DNA from: Acidobacteriota bacterium
Lineage (GTDB): Bacteria > Acidobacteriota > Thermoanaerobaculia > Multivoradales > J023
NCBI GenBank assembly: GCA_029263395.1
Contig: JAJCXO010000229.1
Span: forward strand, 1-64,000
Reading direction: 5' to 3'
Length of the DNA stretch: 64,000 nucleotides
A program made the position numbers and the translations under genes. The notes beneath the pieces are model-generated. The model saw nothing but the letters and a program-made list of their open reading frames with translations. It was not told where the DNA came from and ran no database searches. Positions 26,851-36,187 of this stretch are shown piece by piece (the stretch's first letter is position 1; each line of letters starts with the position of its first letter).

Positions 26851-27411
26851 GTGACCGACCTCACGACGCCGCCTACGTATCCGACGAGCCTGAGGCTCGG
26901 TGATATTGATTTGCAGTTTCGGCTGATGGATGCCGACGATCGTGATCGTATGCTGGCGTTCACACGCTCGCTGCCGGAACGCGATCTGCTGTTTCTGCGA
27001 CTCGACATTACGCAAGAAAGCGTCGTTGACTTTTGGCTCAGCAATATCAAAAGTGGCAAAACGGTCTCCGTTCTCGCCGAGTATGACGGCAAGTTGGTGG
27101 GATACTGCAGCCTGCATCAAAGCGCCAGCCTTTGGACCCGCCATCTCGGAGAAATCCGCTTGCTGGTCAACTCGGATCACCGAGGCAAGGGCATAGGTGG
27201 CGAGTTGGCCCGGCAGGTTTTCGAGTTGGCCAAACCTCGTGGGTTGCTGAAGCTAGTGGTCCGCATGATGTCTTCGCAAAAAGACGCCCAAGCCTTGTTC
27301 CACGGCCTCGGCTTCATCCCGGAAGCCCTGCTCAACGATTGGACAATCGACCGCAACGGTCGCACCCACGATCTCATCGTCATGTCACGTGAGATCGAAG
27401 AGAATCTCTGA
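26851..27411 (+). CDS. GNAT-family N-acetyltransferase
   Basis: A 186-residue acetyl-CoA-dependent acetyltransferase. The acetyl-CoA loop is visible in EIRLLVNSDHRGKGIGGELA (R-G-K-G-I-G, about 110-130), followed by LLKLVVRMMSSQKDAQALFHGLGFIPEA. Substrate unknown. The GTG start at 26851 has only a weak ribosome binding site. It is divergent from the receiver-LpxC gene with about 260 bases between, which must hold both promoters. Confidence 0.85.
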   Translation: MTDLTTPPTYPTSLRLGDIDLQFRLMDADDRDRMLAFTRSLPERDLLFLRLDITQESVVDFWLSNIKSGKTVSVLAEYDGKLVGYCSLHQSASLWTRHLGEIRLLVNSDHRGKGIGGELARQVFELAKPRGLLKLVVRMMSSQKDAQALFHGLGFIPEALLNDWTIDRNGRTHDLIVMSREIEENL

Positions 27412-27973
27412 GCGTTCGCCGCAAAGCGGCACTCAGCCGCTGCTCTTGCCGCAGTGTGCCATTTGGACCTCTCGCCGTGGAAATGTGCCTAATCTGCACC
27501 TAGCGGATCGGGTGAGGAATTAGCGCCTAGAGCCGGTTCGGCGCCGCAACACTCGCTGGATCGGGGTCCTGCATTACGGTTCGCCAAAGCTCTCGGCTCC
27601 GAATGCCGTTCAGAGGCAAGTGGTTAAACCCTTCTTCTACAGGGTTTACGGATCAATGAAGGGCGCTCCGGAGAGGACTTCCACAACTTCTAGACCTCGC
27701 TAGCAACCCTCAAACCATGCCCACAGAAGAAGCTGGCACAGGCTTTGCTTATAGCTTCAGAGTAATGTGGTCGGAAACGATCGCGGGCCTCACGGCCCAA
27801 AATCCTGCCAACTAAAGATGGCGGCACAGTTGCCATCCTTCAATACGGCCTACCTTAATTGCCCACCCACACTAGCTAACCTATACGGCCACCCTGGAGT
27901 CAGGGGGTGGCCCCGCCGTGCGTTCAAACAGTGTTCGCGGCAACCTAGCAGCAGGGCGCACAGCCGCGCGCCC
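27412..27973. other. Non-coding stretch with short hairpins
   Basis: No convincing gene. Contains inverted repeats: AAACCC/GGGTTT at 27626-27647 and GGCCACCC/GGGTGGCC at 27887-27912, and a GC-rich GGGCGC...GCGCCCC motif at about 27955-27974 resembling the short palindromes at 40562. No tRNA-like or open coding pattern seen. Confidence 0.6.
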
Positions 27974-28191
27974 CTACCTAGATCTCATCCAAGAGCACCT
28001 CGAGAACTCGGTCGGTCTTGTGGGCTGCGCAGCAGCTCCAGAACTCGCCGGCTCTCCTGCAGTACGCCTAAGTCATTGTGGTGCCATCGGATACGAGATG
28101 CCAACGGGTGCGAAGCTCAAACATGCTCGCTGCTTGCTCGCTCCACAAGACCTCCCTCACTGAGCCGAAAAACTGGACGGGAACTACCCAG
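27974..28191 (-). mobile_element. MITE-like element, copy 1 (218 bp)
   Basis: Homologous over its whole length, in opposite orientation, to 59920-60143. Ends CTACCTAGATCTCATC and GACGGGAACTACCCAG are degenerate forms of the terminal inverted repeats of the other copy. Interior blocks are shared, for example CTTGTGGGCTGCGCAGCAGC and GCTCGCTGCTTGCTCGCTCC. It encodes no transposase. Short frames inside (GGLVERASSEHV on the minus strand) are shared only because the DNA is shared. Confidence 0.7.
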
Positions 28192-28229
28192 AGTCTCGCC
28201 GATCCGGCTGTCATTTTGGCGCAGGCCGC

Positions 28230-28436
28230 TCACACCACCGGCAAAGAGGCACGGGCGGTCTCTTTCCGCTTCTTGCGGTTCGGGCAGGTGGCACAACTCA
28301 ACGACTCTCCGCCAGCCGTCATCACCTCGGGCCCGCCACAGGAGCCACGAAGGCAAGGACGACGCATGATGACGCCAATCGCCATCACCAGCATCGCGAT
28401 CGCAAATACGGCGACTGTGAGTAGCACTATTCCCAT
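28230..28436 (-). CDS. nqrM: Na+-NQR maturation protein NqrM
   Basis: A 68-residue membrane protein with an N-terminal helix (about 3-24) and four Cys: Cys28, Cys33 (LRGSCGG), Cys48 and Cys51 (CATC), followed by basic NRKKRK. This matches NqrM, required for assembly of Na+-NQR, probably by delivering iron for the membrane-embedded centre. It lies 19 bases downstream of apbE on the same strand, the usual partner. The main nqr operon is 6 kb away on the same strand. Confidence 0.88.
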   Translation of the reverse strand: MGIVLLTVAVFAIAMLVMAIGVIMRRPCLRGSCGGPEVMTAGGESLSCATCPNRKKRKETARASLPVV

Positions 28437-28455
28437 CGCTAGGCTCCCTGCCTGG

Positions 28456-29541
28456 TCAAACTTTGATCAGCGCTTCGAATTTCGGCGTCATACGTTCGAT
28501 GAAGTTGCTGCCGTCTCGAATCAAGAACAACACTGCTAAGTCTTCACGCAGTGCCAATTCCCAACCTTCCTCCGGCCCCATCACCATCAAGGCGGTCGCA
28601 AGCGCATCAGCCACCATGCAGCGCGGGTGAACAACGCTCACCGACGCCAACCGATGACGGATCGGCCAACCTGTCCGTGGGTCGATGATATGCGAGAATC
28701 GTGCCCCGTCGCGCTCGCGATAGTTCCGGTAGTCGCCCGACGTCGCCACCGACGCGTCGCCTAGGGGCACGATCCGCTGCAACGCACCCGGTTCCAACTC
28801 CGGACGCTCGATACCCAACCGCCAGCTCCGACCCTCGCCACCGTGTCCAGTGGCCCGTACTTCGCCGCCCACTTCGACCCAGAGGTTGGCCAGCTGCTCG
28901 GCAGCCAACGCGTCGGTGATGCGATCCACCGCGTAACCTTTGGCGATCGACGACAGATCACAATAGAGATCGGGTTGCTGTTTCTGCAACGTCTGCTGGT
29001 CCGCATCGATCTCGATCTTGGCGAACCCAACCTGATCCAGCAGCCCACGGACAACCGCCGGGTCGAGATCGGGACGGCTGCCCTCAGAACCGAATCCCCA
29101 GGCATTCACCAACGGCCCGACCGTAATGTCATAAGCCCCGCTGGTTGTTTGCCAAACCGCTCGGGCCTCGGTCATGACTTCGATGACGGACGGCGAGATC
29201 GAAAACGGCGAGGTCTCTCGGTGACGATTGAACAGACTGAGTTCAGACTCTTCGATGTAGGTCGACATCTTGGCGTTGACATCGGCCAGCTCCCCTTCAA
29301 TCAGGTCTTGCAGCGCCTCCAGACGGTCCGAGGACAGCCCCTCCGCCACCACCTTCACCATGAAGTAGGTGCCCATCGTAGGGCCACGGAAAGTATAAGT
29401 GGAGGGCCCCTGGTCTTCGGTCGCGGGACTGCAAGCGCTAAACGCTAGAGCGCAACCGATCCCAAGCGTCGCCCAAGACTTGGCCATCACCGAGCGGTGA
29501 CTCCGCCAAAGGCCGCGTCTCGAACGACTCGTGGGTTGCAT
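28456..29541 (-). CDS. apbE: FAD:protein FMN transferase (lipoprotein)
   Basis: ApbE attaches FMN to Thr in NqrB and NqrC. About 361 residues. A lipobox (FSAC) follows a hydrophobic stretch (KSWATLGIGCALAF), so it is anchored in the envelope. Motifs: GPTMGTYF, YDITVGPLVNAWGFG, SSIAKGYAVDRI, VATSGDYRNY, IDPRTGWP and the metal-site ADALATALMV. The start is uncertain: the ATG at 29541 has AGGA five bases upstream, while 29487 would give a more typical 19-residue lipoprotein signal. Upstream of nqrM in a likely two-gene operon. Confidence 0.9.
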   Translation of the reverse strand: MQPTSRSRRGLWRSHRSVMAKSWATLGIGCALAFSACSPATEDQGPSTYTFRGPTMGTYFMVKVVAEGLSSDRLEALQDLIEGELADVNAKMSTYIEESELSLFNRHRETSPFSISPSVIEVMTEARAVWQTTSGAYDITVGPLVNAWGFGSEGSRPDLDPAVVRGLLDQVGFAKIEIDADQQTLQKQQPDLYCDLSSIAKGYAVDRITDALAAEQLANLWVEVGGEVRATGHGGEGRSWRLGIERPELEPGALQRIVPLGDASVATSGDYRNYRERDGARFSHIIDPRTGWPIRHRLASVSVVHPRCMVADALATALMVMGPEEGWELALREDLAVLFLIRDGSNFIERMTPKFEALIKV

Positions 29542-29558
29542 AAACATCCTGCCAAACA

Positions 29559-29599
29559 GACGATAACGATATTGACACCTACTGTCGCATGTTATCGTC
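29559..29599. promoter_or_regulatory. 9-bp perfect inverted repeat in the apbE / fadL-like divergent region
   Basis: GACGATAAC (29559-29567) and GTTATCGTC (29591-29599) are exact inverse complements separated by 23 bases; arm centres are 32 bp apart, about three helical turns. A TTGACA hexamer (29572-29577) lies between the arms. The position between divergent genes suggests an operator for a dimeric regulator controlling one or both. No regulator gene is adjacent. Confidence 0.5.
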
Positions 29600-29659
29600 C
29601 AAAGCCAAGCGAAGGGAATCGGAATCGTCATGAATCAGGTCCAGCTAGTAGGGGACACA

Positions 29660-31096
29660 ATGGTCCGCCGAGTTGCCGCAGCCGCGTTGGTCATCGTCTG
29701 GTCGTTGGCCGGTCTGCCAGTTGTCGCCCAGGACCCACAACCGGGAACAGGACCCGGACCGATGGCCCCCGATCGCGAACTGCCGCCGCTCAGTGGATTT
29801 CCGGGCATTCCCTTCAACTTCGGTCCCCCCGGCGCCCGCTCGTTGGGCATGGGTGGCACCTTCATCGCGATCGCCGACGACGCCACCGCGGCGGAAGCCA
29901 ACCCGGCGGGTCTGATCAAACTCTCACGGCCGGAGATCTCGGTGCACGGCCGGTCCTCGTCGATCGATGGCGAAATCCTCGATCTCAATGCGGTGGTCAA
30001 TCTCGACACGCTGAATCGCTTTCGTCAGTTCCAACCCAGACTCGAACCGAACACTCGGATCGGCAACGCGTTTGCCAATGACAACAAAGCGAAAATTGAT
30101 CATTCGGTCGACGAGGTTGCCTTCGCCAGCTTCGTCAAGCCTATGGGAGAGTCTACCTACTCGATCTACTTCCAACGGTCGGCGGACTTCTCCAGTACCA
30201 ACACCTTCGTCGCCTTCGACGACTCGTTGCTCGACCTCTACCAGGCCCGACAGCGGGTCGACCTATCGCTCGAGAATCTAGGCGTTTCCGCCGCCTTCAA
30301 AGCCAGCACCAACGTCTCGGTGGGCTTTTCGCTGCGGTACAGCCTGTTGCAGTTGGATGCGTTGCAGGAGACGCGACTCGACTATCTGAGCGATCTCGAA
30401 CTCGACCACTTGAGCCCCGGTGCCAGCCTCGAAGAAGTCCAGGCGCTCGGCATCATCGACCAACGCATCACCGCTGAAATTTTCGATAGCGAGGCCCACG
30501 AACTGACCTTCAACGTCGGCCTACTCTACAACCCCCAGGGCAAATGGTCCCTCGGGCTGGTCTACAAAGACGGCGGAGACTACGAGCTCAAAGGCCGCGA
30601 AGAGCAAACCGATTGCCTGTTTGCGATGCCGATGGGGGTCACCTCCTGCGAACCGCAGGATCGTAACGCGGCGACCACCCGCATCAAAGTCCCAGACTTC
30701 CTAGGCCTGGGTTTCGCTTGGCGCCCCACGGACCGCTTCAAAGCAGCACTCGACATCAACCACATCACCTACTCCGACCTGACGCTCGCACCGGCCAACA
30801 ATCCGGACGTCACCCAGGCGGTGCGTGATCAATTCGAGGACGTCGAAGATGCCGTGGAGATCCACTTTGGACTCGAATACATTTTCCTCGTGGGATCCAA
30901 ACGCCAACCCCTCACCGTCCGCGCCGGGGTTTACACAGACCCCGACCATGACGGCTTCCGCGAGCTCGGCGAAGACGAAACCATCACCACCGCCGGACTC
31001 GGCACCGTGTTGATGGAGAACTTCCAGATCGATCTGGCGGCACAGTGGGGCGGCTCGGTTGACGCCGGGATCCTATCCCTGGTGTATCGCTTCTGA
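29660..31096 (+). CDS. FadL/OMPP1-type outer-membrane transport protein
   Basis: A 478-residue outer-membrane protein. The ATG at 29660 is chosen for its GGGG six bases upstream and because it opens a signal peptide (MVRRVAAAALVIVW, cut after VVAQ). The N-terminal signature ARSLGMGGTFIAIADDATAAEANPAG (given as ARSLGMGGTFIAIADD then ATAAEANPAG) is typical of FadL/TodX-type barrels importing hydrophobic compounds. Alternating-strand segments run to the C-terminal ILSLVYRF, ending in Phe as barrel proteins do. Divergent from apbE; the substrate is unknown. Confidence 0.8.
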   Translation: MVRRVAAAALVIVWSLAGLPVVAQDPQPGTGPGPMAPDRELPPLSGFPGIPFNFGPPGARSLGMGGTFIAIADDATAAEANPAGLIKLSRPEISVHGRSSSIDGEILDLNAVVNLDTLNRFRQFQPRLEPNTRIGNAFANDNKAKIDHSVDEVAFASFVKPMGESTYSIYFQRSADFSSTNTFVAFDDSLLDLYQARQRVDLSLENLGVSAAFKASTNVSVGFSLRYSLLQLDALQETRLDYLSDLELDHLSPGASLEEVQALGIIDQRITAEIFDSEAHELTFNVGLLYNPQGKWSLGLVYKDGGDYELKGREEQTDCLFAMPMGVTSCEPQDRNAATTRIKVPDFLGLGFAWRPTDRFKAALDINHITYSDLTLAPANNPDVTQAVRDQFEDVEDAVEIHFGLEYIFLVGSKRQPLTVRAGVYTDPDHDGFRELGEDETITTAGLGTVLMENFQIDLAAQWGGSVDAGILSLVYRF

Positions 31097-31097
31097 G

Positions 31098-32690
31098 CTA
31101 GATCGAGCCATCAGTCTCGAAGAAGGCTCGGAAGAGCGGCGAGAAGATCCGGGGATCTGGGGCCAGCTCGGGAGCGAGGGTCCGACACTCGCGCACCGCG
31201 GCGCTAGCTCGGGCACCGAGGCTGTTGTCAACTTCACCGCCGATGCGATGTAAGGCATGGAACGCGGCGGCGACGAAAAGATTTGCTTGGGCAGCCAAAC
31301 CTGGGTCGGTCTGCTGGGTGCCGTCGAGAATATCGATCGTCTGCTGGGGATCACCGCCCAGGAAAGCCCGCGCACCAGCGATCAGCTGTAGCGCAGCCAG
31401 CGACGATGCCAACCGTGATCGCAGGTTGTCGAGCCCTGCCGCGTCAGCGCCTGTGCTGCGCTCGCGGGCTTCCAGAATCAACAAAGTCAAGCGCGACTTC
31501 TGGGTCTCGAGTAGCTCACTGGCGGTCTCTTCGGTACCAAGCGAGCTCAAGAGCTGGCTACCGGCGGTCCGCAAACGCAGGATCTCGCTCACCAGTGCTC
31601 GCTGGTCAGCGTTCGGTACGTCCGAACGAGACGCTCCAGGGCGAGCCGAGGCCGGATTAGACGCCGACAGCCTGGTCTCTGTACCCACCACCGCCGGCGG
31701 CCGCACGCTCGCTGCGGCGACGCCGTCCTCCGCTTGCCGTTCTAAGCCTTTCACATAACGACGATAGGCTTGTTCGGCTCGAGTTTGCATCCGTTCGAAG
31801 CTCGACGACGCCTCCTCGGCGTCGGCCCTCGCCTGCTCTATCTCAGCCAGAGTGGAGCGTTCACTTTGCATCGCTCGCGCCGATTTGAGCAGCGCCAACG
31901 CATCGGCCGGTACCACCAGTCCGTCTTCGTCGCTCCAAGCTGCCACTCGCCCGGGATCGGCCAACATCCGTTCGAGATCCTGCTGCGCGTTGACCGCCCC
32001 TGCGATCGCTTGCCGTGCACTGGCCTTGGCCAGGGCCAAGCGTTCGGAAGTTGCCGCGGAGGTGCGGCTTGTGATGGTGCCAAACAAGGTTGCAGCATCA
32101 GCAGCCGTACGTTCAGCAGCTTGCAGATCGCTGAGCTGGAGGGTCTGTCGGTCACTCGCCAGGCTTGCTCGTGACGCGGCGAGCTTGTCGAACGCGGCGC
32201 GCCTATCGCGTTCGAGCGCCACATCGGCCAACGGTTCTTCGAGCCCCTCCGCAAGTTGCGTCGCACGCTCGAGCTCGGCGGTTGCAGCCGCCAGCGCATC
32301 AGGCAAAACCACCTCATTACAACGATCCCGGGCGGTCAGCAAGTTCTGATACTGGCGTTTGAAACTCTTGACGACCGCCTGTTGTTCCGACGCCTCGAAG
32401 GCCTTCAACGCCTCACGACAGTTGGTCAATCCGCCGTTGAAAAGAGCCCAGCCGAGATAGTACTGAGGCAAGTATGGGCGCGAGAACACCCCGGAAAGGA
32501 ACACCCGGTCCTCGGACTCCTGCGGATTCTCAGTCACCGCTGCCCGGAGATGGCTGGCGGACTCTCCCCACTTTTCGAGATCCAGCGCCGCGATGCCCTT
32601 CTTGAAAGACTCCTCGGGATCCGCCGCGGCCGGCAGCGCCAGCCAGGTCATCATCGCCCCGACGGCGATCGATCGAGCCCCACGCCTCAC
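31098..32690 (-). CDS. Exported coiled-coil/TPR-like protein, partner of upstream kinase
   Basis: A 530-residue protein of unknown function. The GTG at 32690 lies two bases after the kinase stop and opens a signal peptide (RRGARSIAVGAMMTWLALPA, cut after AAA). Residues about 27-110 look TPR-like (AALDLEKWGESASHLRAAV, LGWALFNGGLTNCREAL). The middle (about 140-340) is Ala/Glu/Arg-rich, predicted coiled coil. The C-terminal part has another repeat-like region (LIAGARAFLGGDPQQTIDIL). Co-transcription with the kinase suggests a periplasmic accessory role. No family recognised. Confidence 0.78.
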   Translation of the reverse strand: MRRGARSIAVGAMMTWLALPAAADPEESFKKGIAALDLEKWGESASHLRAAVTENPQESEDRVFLSGVFSRPYLPQYYLGWALFNGGLTNCREALKAFEASEQQAVVKSFKRQYQNLLTARDRCNEVVLPDALAAATAELERATQLAEGLEEPLADVALERDRRAAFDKLAASRASLASDRQTLQLSDLQAAERTAADAATLFGTITSRTSAATSERLALAKASARQAIAGAVNAQQDLERMLADPGRVAAWSDEDGLVVPADALALLKSARAMQSERSTLAEIEQARADAEEASSSFERMQTRAEQAYRRYVKGLERQAEDGVAAASVRPPAVVGTETRLSASNPASARPGASRSDVPNADQRALVSEILRLRTAGSQLLSSLGTEETASELLETQKSRLTLLILEARERSTGADAAGLDNLRSRLASSLAALQLIAGARAFLGGDPQQTIDILDGTQQTDPGLAAQANLFVAAAFHALHRIGGEVDNSLGARASAAVRECRTLAPELAPDPRIFSPLFRAFFETDGSI

Positions 32691-32691
32691 T

Positions 32692-34194
32692 TCAGGTCCC
32701 TGCCTGTTCCAAGACCGCCGCCAAGCCAATCTCGGTGAAATATTCGTCGGTTGAGACGGTTCCAAAGTCGACTCTCATCGGTCGCGAAGCCGGCACCTCC
32801 AAAACCATTGACCGTGGTTCCGGAGCCCCTGGATGTGCCACCGTCAGCTGGTAGGTTCCCGGCACCAACGACAACACTGTCGGGGTGAACGTTCCCACCG
32901 CTGCCGATACCGACAAACCGTCAGCATCCGTCAACGACTGGACCTCAGCCCAAGGCACAGCCTCGATGACAACCGGTACCGGCGTCGCTGGCCCCGGACT
33001 CTGCCAACCCGTCAGACTCTGCCAACCCGTCAGACCGAGCCATGCCACCGCCGCGGTCACCAGCCCTGCGGCGACCCAACGCCAAACCCGCGGGCGGGAC
33101 GGTTTCGCATCAGGAGTCGTGCCCTCCGGTTCCGCCACTTCCAGGCGCCGATTGTGCTCCTCCAGAGGCATCGTGCTGACGAAGGTCTCCGGAACTTCAT
33201 GGAGTTGCACGGTGGGGGCAGACTCTTCCAGTTCATCCAGGACCGATCGATAAAGCACCGCCAACTCGTCGAAGGACGGTACTGCGTCGCCTCGAAACGG
33301 CATCAACGACGACGCGTAATCAGCCGCGGTGGCCACGCGCTGGTTCGGATCCTTAGCCAGGGCCGCCATCACCACCAACCTGAGATCCTCGGGCACCCGG
33401 CTGCCGATACCCGTCCCTGAAAGGTCTGGCACCGGTCGGATCAAGTGGGACGCCACTATCTCCTCGAAGCTTGCACCTTCGATCGGGCATTCGCCGCTCA
33501 ACAACTCATACAGCACCACGCTGAAGGAATAAAGATCACTCCGCGCATCCGGTTCCTTCGAAGCGCCGCTGAACTGCTCTGGACTGGCATACCGCACCTT
33601 ACCCATGAACATCCCGGAAGACGTCAGATCGAGGTCACCAGCCAGGCGCTTGGCCAACCCCAGATCGATCAACTTGACCAGTAGACCGCCGTCAAAATTA
33701 CGGCTGAGCATCAGGTTGTCGGGGGAGATATCCCGGTGCAGATACCCCTGTTGATGGAGGTAGCTCAAAGCGCCTAAAGCCTGCATCGCAATCTCGACCG
33801 CCAAGTCCACCGTCGGCGGGCCACCGTGGGCCAGCAGCTGCTTCAGGGTCAACCCTTCGATGTACTCCATCACGGTGTAGGCCGTGCCCTGGTCGTCGAT
33901 CGAGAAGTCGTGAACCTGTGCGATGTTGGGGTGTCGCAGCCGAATCGCCGCCTGCGCCTCACGCTGGAAGCGTTCACGTAGATTCGAGCTGCGGGCATGC
34001 TGCGGCTGAATGACCTTGATCACCCGCAACTCGTCGAGCAGCCGGTGACGGACCTTGTAGACCGCTCCCATACCGCCTTCACCAATCTTGTGAAGGACCT
34101 CGTATTTGTCCCCGATATCCGGCAGTAGAAGGCTCAACGGACTCCTCGCTGCGCCCGACGTCATCGCGATGGGAGACCGCCCGATCGCTGCCAA
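32692..34194 (-). CDS. Ser/Thr protein kinase with single TM helix and PEGA-like tail
   Basis: A 500-residue kinase. Catalytic domain about 30-300: glycine loop GEGGMGAV (38-45), VIK Lys60, HRDISPDN (153-160; the Lys of HRDLKP is Ser) and DLG (177-179) instead of DFG. These variants occur in other bacterial kinases, so activity is likely but not certain. A TM helix (about 371-390) precedes a short external PEGA-like beta domain (about 408-475; GTFTPTVLSLVPGTYQLTVA). An 18-bp tandem duplication (32997-33032) encodes LTGWQSLTGWQS next to the helix. The TTG at 34194 or the ATG at 34164 may be the start. Different from the TPR kinases. Confidence 0.88.
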   Translation of the reverse strand: MAAIGRSPIAMTSGAARSPLSLLLPDIGDKYEVLHKIGEGGMGAVYKVRHRLLDELRVIKVIQPQHARSSNLRERFQREAQAAIRLRHPNIAQVHDFSIDDQGTAYTVMEYIEGLTLKQLLAHGGPPTVDLAVEIAMQALGALSYLHQQGYLHRDISPDNLMLSRNFDGGLLVKLIDLGLAKRLAGDLDLTSSGMFMGKVRYASPEQFSGASKEPDARSDLYSFSVVLYELLSGECPIEGASFEEIVASHLIRPVPDLSGTGIGSRVPEDLRLVVMAALAKDPNQRVATAADYASSLMPFRGDAVPSFDELAVLYRSVLDELEESAPTVQLHEVPETFVSTMPLEEHNRRLEVAEPEGTTPDAKPSRPRVWRWVAAGLVTAAVAWLGLTGWQSLTGWQSPGPATPVPVVIEAVPWAEVQSLTDADGLSVSAAVGTFTPTVLSLVPGTYQLTVAHPGAPEPRSMVLEVPASRPMRVDFGTVSTDEYFTEIGLAAVLEQAGT

Positions 34195-34270
34195 TCGGTT
34201 TCTCTTTCACCTACCGCTGTTTTGGCGCTGGGTTCGAGTTTAACAGGCCAGAGCCACCGCCGCCGCAACG

Positions 34271-34301
34271 CAAAAACGCGGTCGAACCACCGTTCGACCG
34301 C
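34271..34301 (-). terminator. Intrinsic terminator of the nqr operon
   Basis: On the minus strand GCGGTCGAA-CGGTGG-TTCGACCGC forms a perfect 9-bp stem (34278-34301) followed by G and five T. It lies 28 bases downstream of the nqrF stop and separates the nqr operon from the kinase gene. Confidence 0.9.
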
Positions 34302-34329
34302 GCTCTCGACCTCACCGTTGTTCAGGCGA

Positions 34330-35562
34330 CTATCCGAAGTCGTCGAACAGGATGTTCTCGGGCTCTACGCCGAGATCATCGAGCATCTTCATGCAGGCCT
34401 GCAACATCATCGGCGGGCCACACAGGTAGTACTCGACATCCTCCGGCGCCGGATGATCTTTCAGGTAGTTGTCGTAGACCACCTGATGGATGAAGCCGGT
34501 GTAACCTTCCCAATTGTCCTCAGGCTGAGGCTCGGACAGCGCCAAGTACCACTTGAAGTTGTCGAATTCGTCCTGGATGCCGTCGAAGTCTTCTTGGTAG
34601 AAGGCTTCACGCATGCTGCGAGCGCCATACCAGAAACTCACTTTCCGTTCCGACGACAACCGCCGGAATTGATCGAAAATATGCGACCGCATCGGCGCCA
34701 TGCCGGCACCACCGCCGATGAACAACATCTCGTTTTGGGTCTCGCGGGCGAAGAATTCGCCAAACGGTCCAGAGATCGTCACCTCGTCGCCCGGCTTCAG
34801 ATTGAAGATGTAGGACGACATCTTGCCCGGGGGTGTACCTTCGGGGGCACGCGGTGGCGGCGACGCGATCCGCACGTTGAGCATGATGATGCCAGCTTCT
34901 TCGGGATAGTTCGCCATCGAGTAGGCGCGGGAGACCTCCTCGTCGACCTTCGACACGTAGCGCCACACCTTGAATTTGTCCCAGTCTTCGCGGTACTCCT
35001 CTTCGATGTCGAAGTCTTCGTACTTGGCGACGTGGGGCGGGCACTCGATCTGGATGTAGCCACCCGCCCGAAAAGGCACGGCGTCACCTTCCGGCAACTC
35101 GAGCACCAATTCTTTGATGAAGGTGGCCACGTTGTGGTTCGAGCGCACCTTGCACTTCCATTGTCGGACGTCGAAGATCTCCGCTGGGACCTCGATTTTG
35201 AGGTCGTCCTTGACCTTCACCTGGCACGACAGGCGGCAGCCTTCACGGGCTTCGCCGCGACTGATGAAGCCCACCTCGGTCGGTAACATCGCACCGCCGC
35301 CTTCGGTGACGTTGACCTTACACACCCCACAGCTGCCTTTGCCGCCACAGGCGGAAGGTATGAAGATGTTGTTGGCCGCCAACGTGCCGAGGAGTGTACT
35401 GCCGGAAGCCACCTTCAACGCCTTGTCCGGGTCGTCGTTGATGGTCACCGTCACTTCGCCGGAAGCGACAAGGAAATTCCGCGCCACCATCAGCAGGCTG
35501 ACCAGCGACAACATCATGACCAGGAACATGATCACGCCGAGCAGGATCGTTGCACCCATCAT
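34330..35562 (-). CDS. nqrF: Na+-translocating NADH:quinone reductase subunit F
   Basis: Entry point for electrons: oxidises NADH through FAD and a [2Fe-2S] cluster. 410 residues. N-terminal TM helix (about 4-30); ferredoxin domain with Cys72, Cys78, Cys81 and Cys113 ([23 protein letters not shown]); FAD site [12 protein letters not shown]-binding [13 protein letters not shown]-terminal YYLCGPPMM and DDFG. AGGAGA precedes the ATG. Last gene of nqrABCDEF, followed by an intrinsic terminator. Confidence 0.97.
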   Translation of the reverse strand: MMGATILLGVIMFLVMMLSLVSLLMVARNFLVASGEVTVTINDDPDKALKVASGSTLLGTLAANNIFIPSACGGKGSCGVCKVNVTEGGGAMLPTEVGFISRGEAREGCRLSCQVKVKDDLKIEVPAEIFDVRQWKCKVRSNHNVATFIKELVLELPEGDAVPFRAGGYIQIECPPHVAKYEDFDIEEEYREDWDKFKVWRYVSKVDEEVSRAYSMANYPEEAGIIMLNVRIASPPPRAPEGTPPGKMSSYIFNLKPGDEVTISGPFGEFFARETQNEMLFIGGGAGMAPMRSHIFDQFRRLSSERKVSFWYGARSMREAFYQEDFDGIQDEFDNFKWYLALSEPQPEDNWEGYTGFIHQVVYDNYLKDHPAPEDVEYYLCGPPMMLQACMKMLDDLGVEPENILFDDFG

Positions 35563-35568
35563 ATTCTC

Positions 35569-36186
35569 CTAGAGTTGGATGCCGGAGAAGGCCATGAAGC
35601 CAATCGCCATCAGGCCGGTCAAGATGAAGGTCATGCCCAGACCGCGCAGCCCGAGAGGCACATTCGAATACCGCAGACGCTCGCGAATCGCCGCCAGAGC
35701 AACAATCGCCAACAGCCAGCCGATACCCGAGCCGAAGCCGAAAACGACGCTCTCGCCGAAGTTGTATTCGCGCTCGACCATGAACAGCGAGGCTCCGAGG
35801 ATCGCGCAGTTGACCGCGATCAAGGGAAGAAACACGCCGAGGGCCGAGTACAGCTTGGGGACAAATCGATCGAGGGTCATCTCGACAATCTGCACCATCG
35901 CAGCAATGGTCCCGATGTAGCTCAAGAATCCGACAAACGACAGATCGTACTGCCCCATGCTCGGATGGATCCAGGCCATCGCTCCATCCCGCAGGAAGTA
36001 GAAGTAGAGCAAGTTGTTGACCGGCACCGTGACCGTCAACACAAACACCACCGCCATGCCGAGACCGATAGCGGTTTCGACTTTCTTCGAACAAGCGAGG
36101 AACGAACACATACCCAGGAAGTAGGCCAGCGCCATATTTTCGACGAAAATCGCCTTGACGCCGAGACTCATGTAATGCTCGAGCAT
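35569..36186 (-). CDS. nqrE: Na+-translocating NADH:quinone reductase subunit E
   Basis: Six-helix membrane subunit (205 residues) that with NqrD holds the membrane-embedded iron-sulfur centre and part of the Na+ path. Conserved Cys27 ([11 protein letters not shown]) and Cys127 ([10 protein letters not shown]) are present. The NqrE signature [16 protein letters not shown] lies near 58-73. Six bases separate it from nqrF and one from nqrD. Confidence 0.96.
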   Translation of the reverse strand: MLEHYMSLGVKAIFVENMALAYFLGMCSFLACSKKVETAIGLGMAVVFVLTVTVPVNNLLYFYFLRDGAMAWIHPSMGQYDLSFVGFLSYIGTIAAMVQIVEMTLDRFVPKLYSALGVFLPLIAVNCAILGASLFMVEREYNFGESVVFGFGSGIGWLLAIVALAAIRERLRYSNVPLGLRGLGMTFILTGLMAIGFMAFSGIQL

Positions 36187-36187
36187 C

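Noticed and set aside
27412-28229. tRNA or other structural RNA genes
   Set aside because: No cloverleaf, anticodon arm or TΨC-like GTTCGANTC pattern was found here or elsewhere in the window outside coding sequence.
27767-28369. Frames crossing the MITE-like element, including peptides with GGLVERASSE
   Set aside because: The peptide similarity to the 59940 region follows from shared DNA in an intergenic element; no ribosome binding site, and frames run across element borders.
34222-35286. A 354-codon open frame on the plus strand
   Set aside because: It lies antisense to nqrF and reads as its reverse complement, with no ribosome binding site and no family signature.
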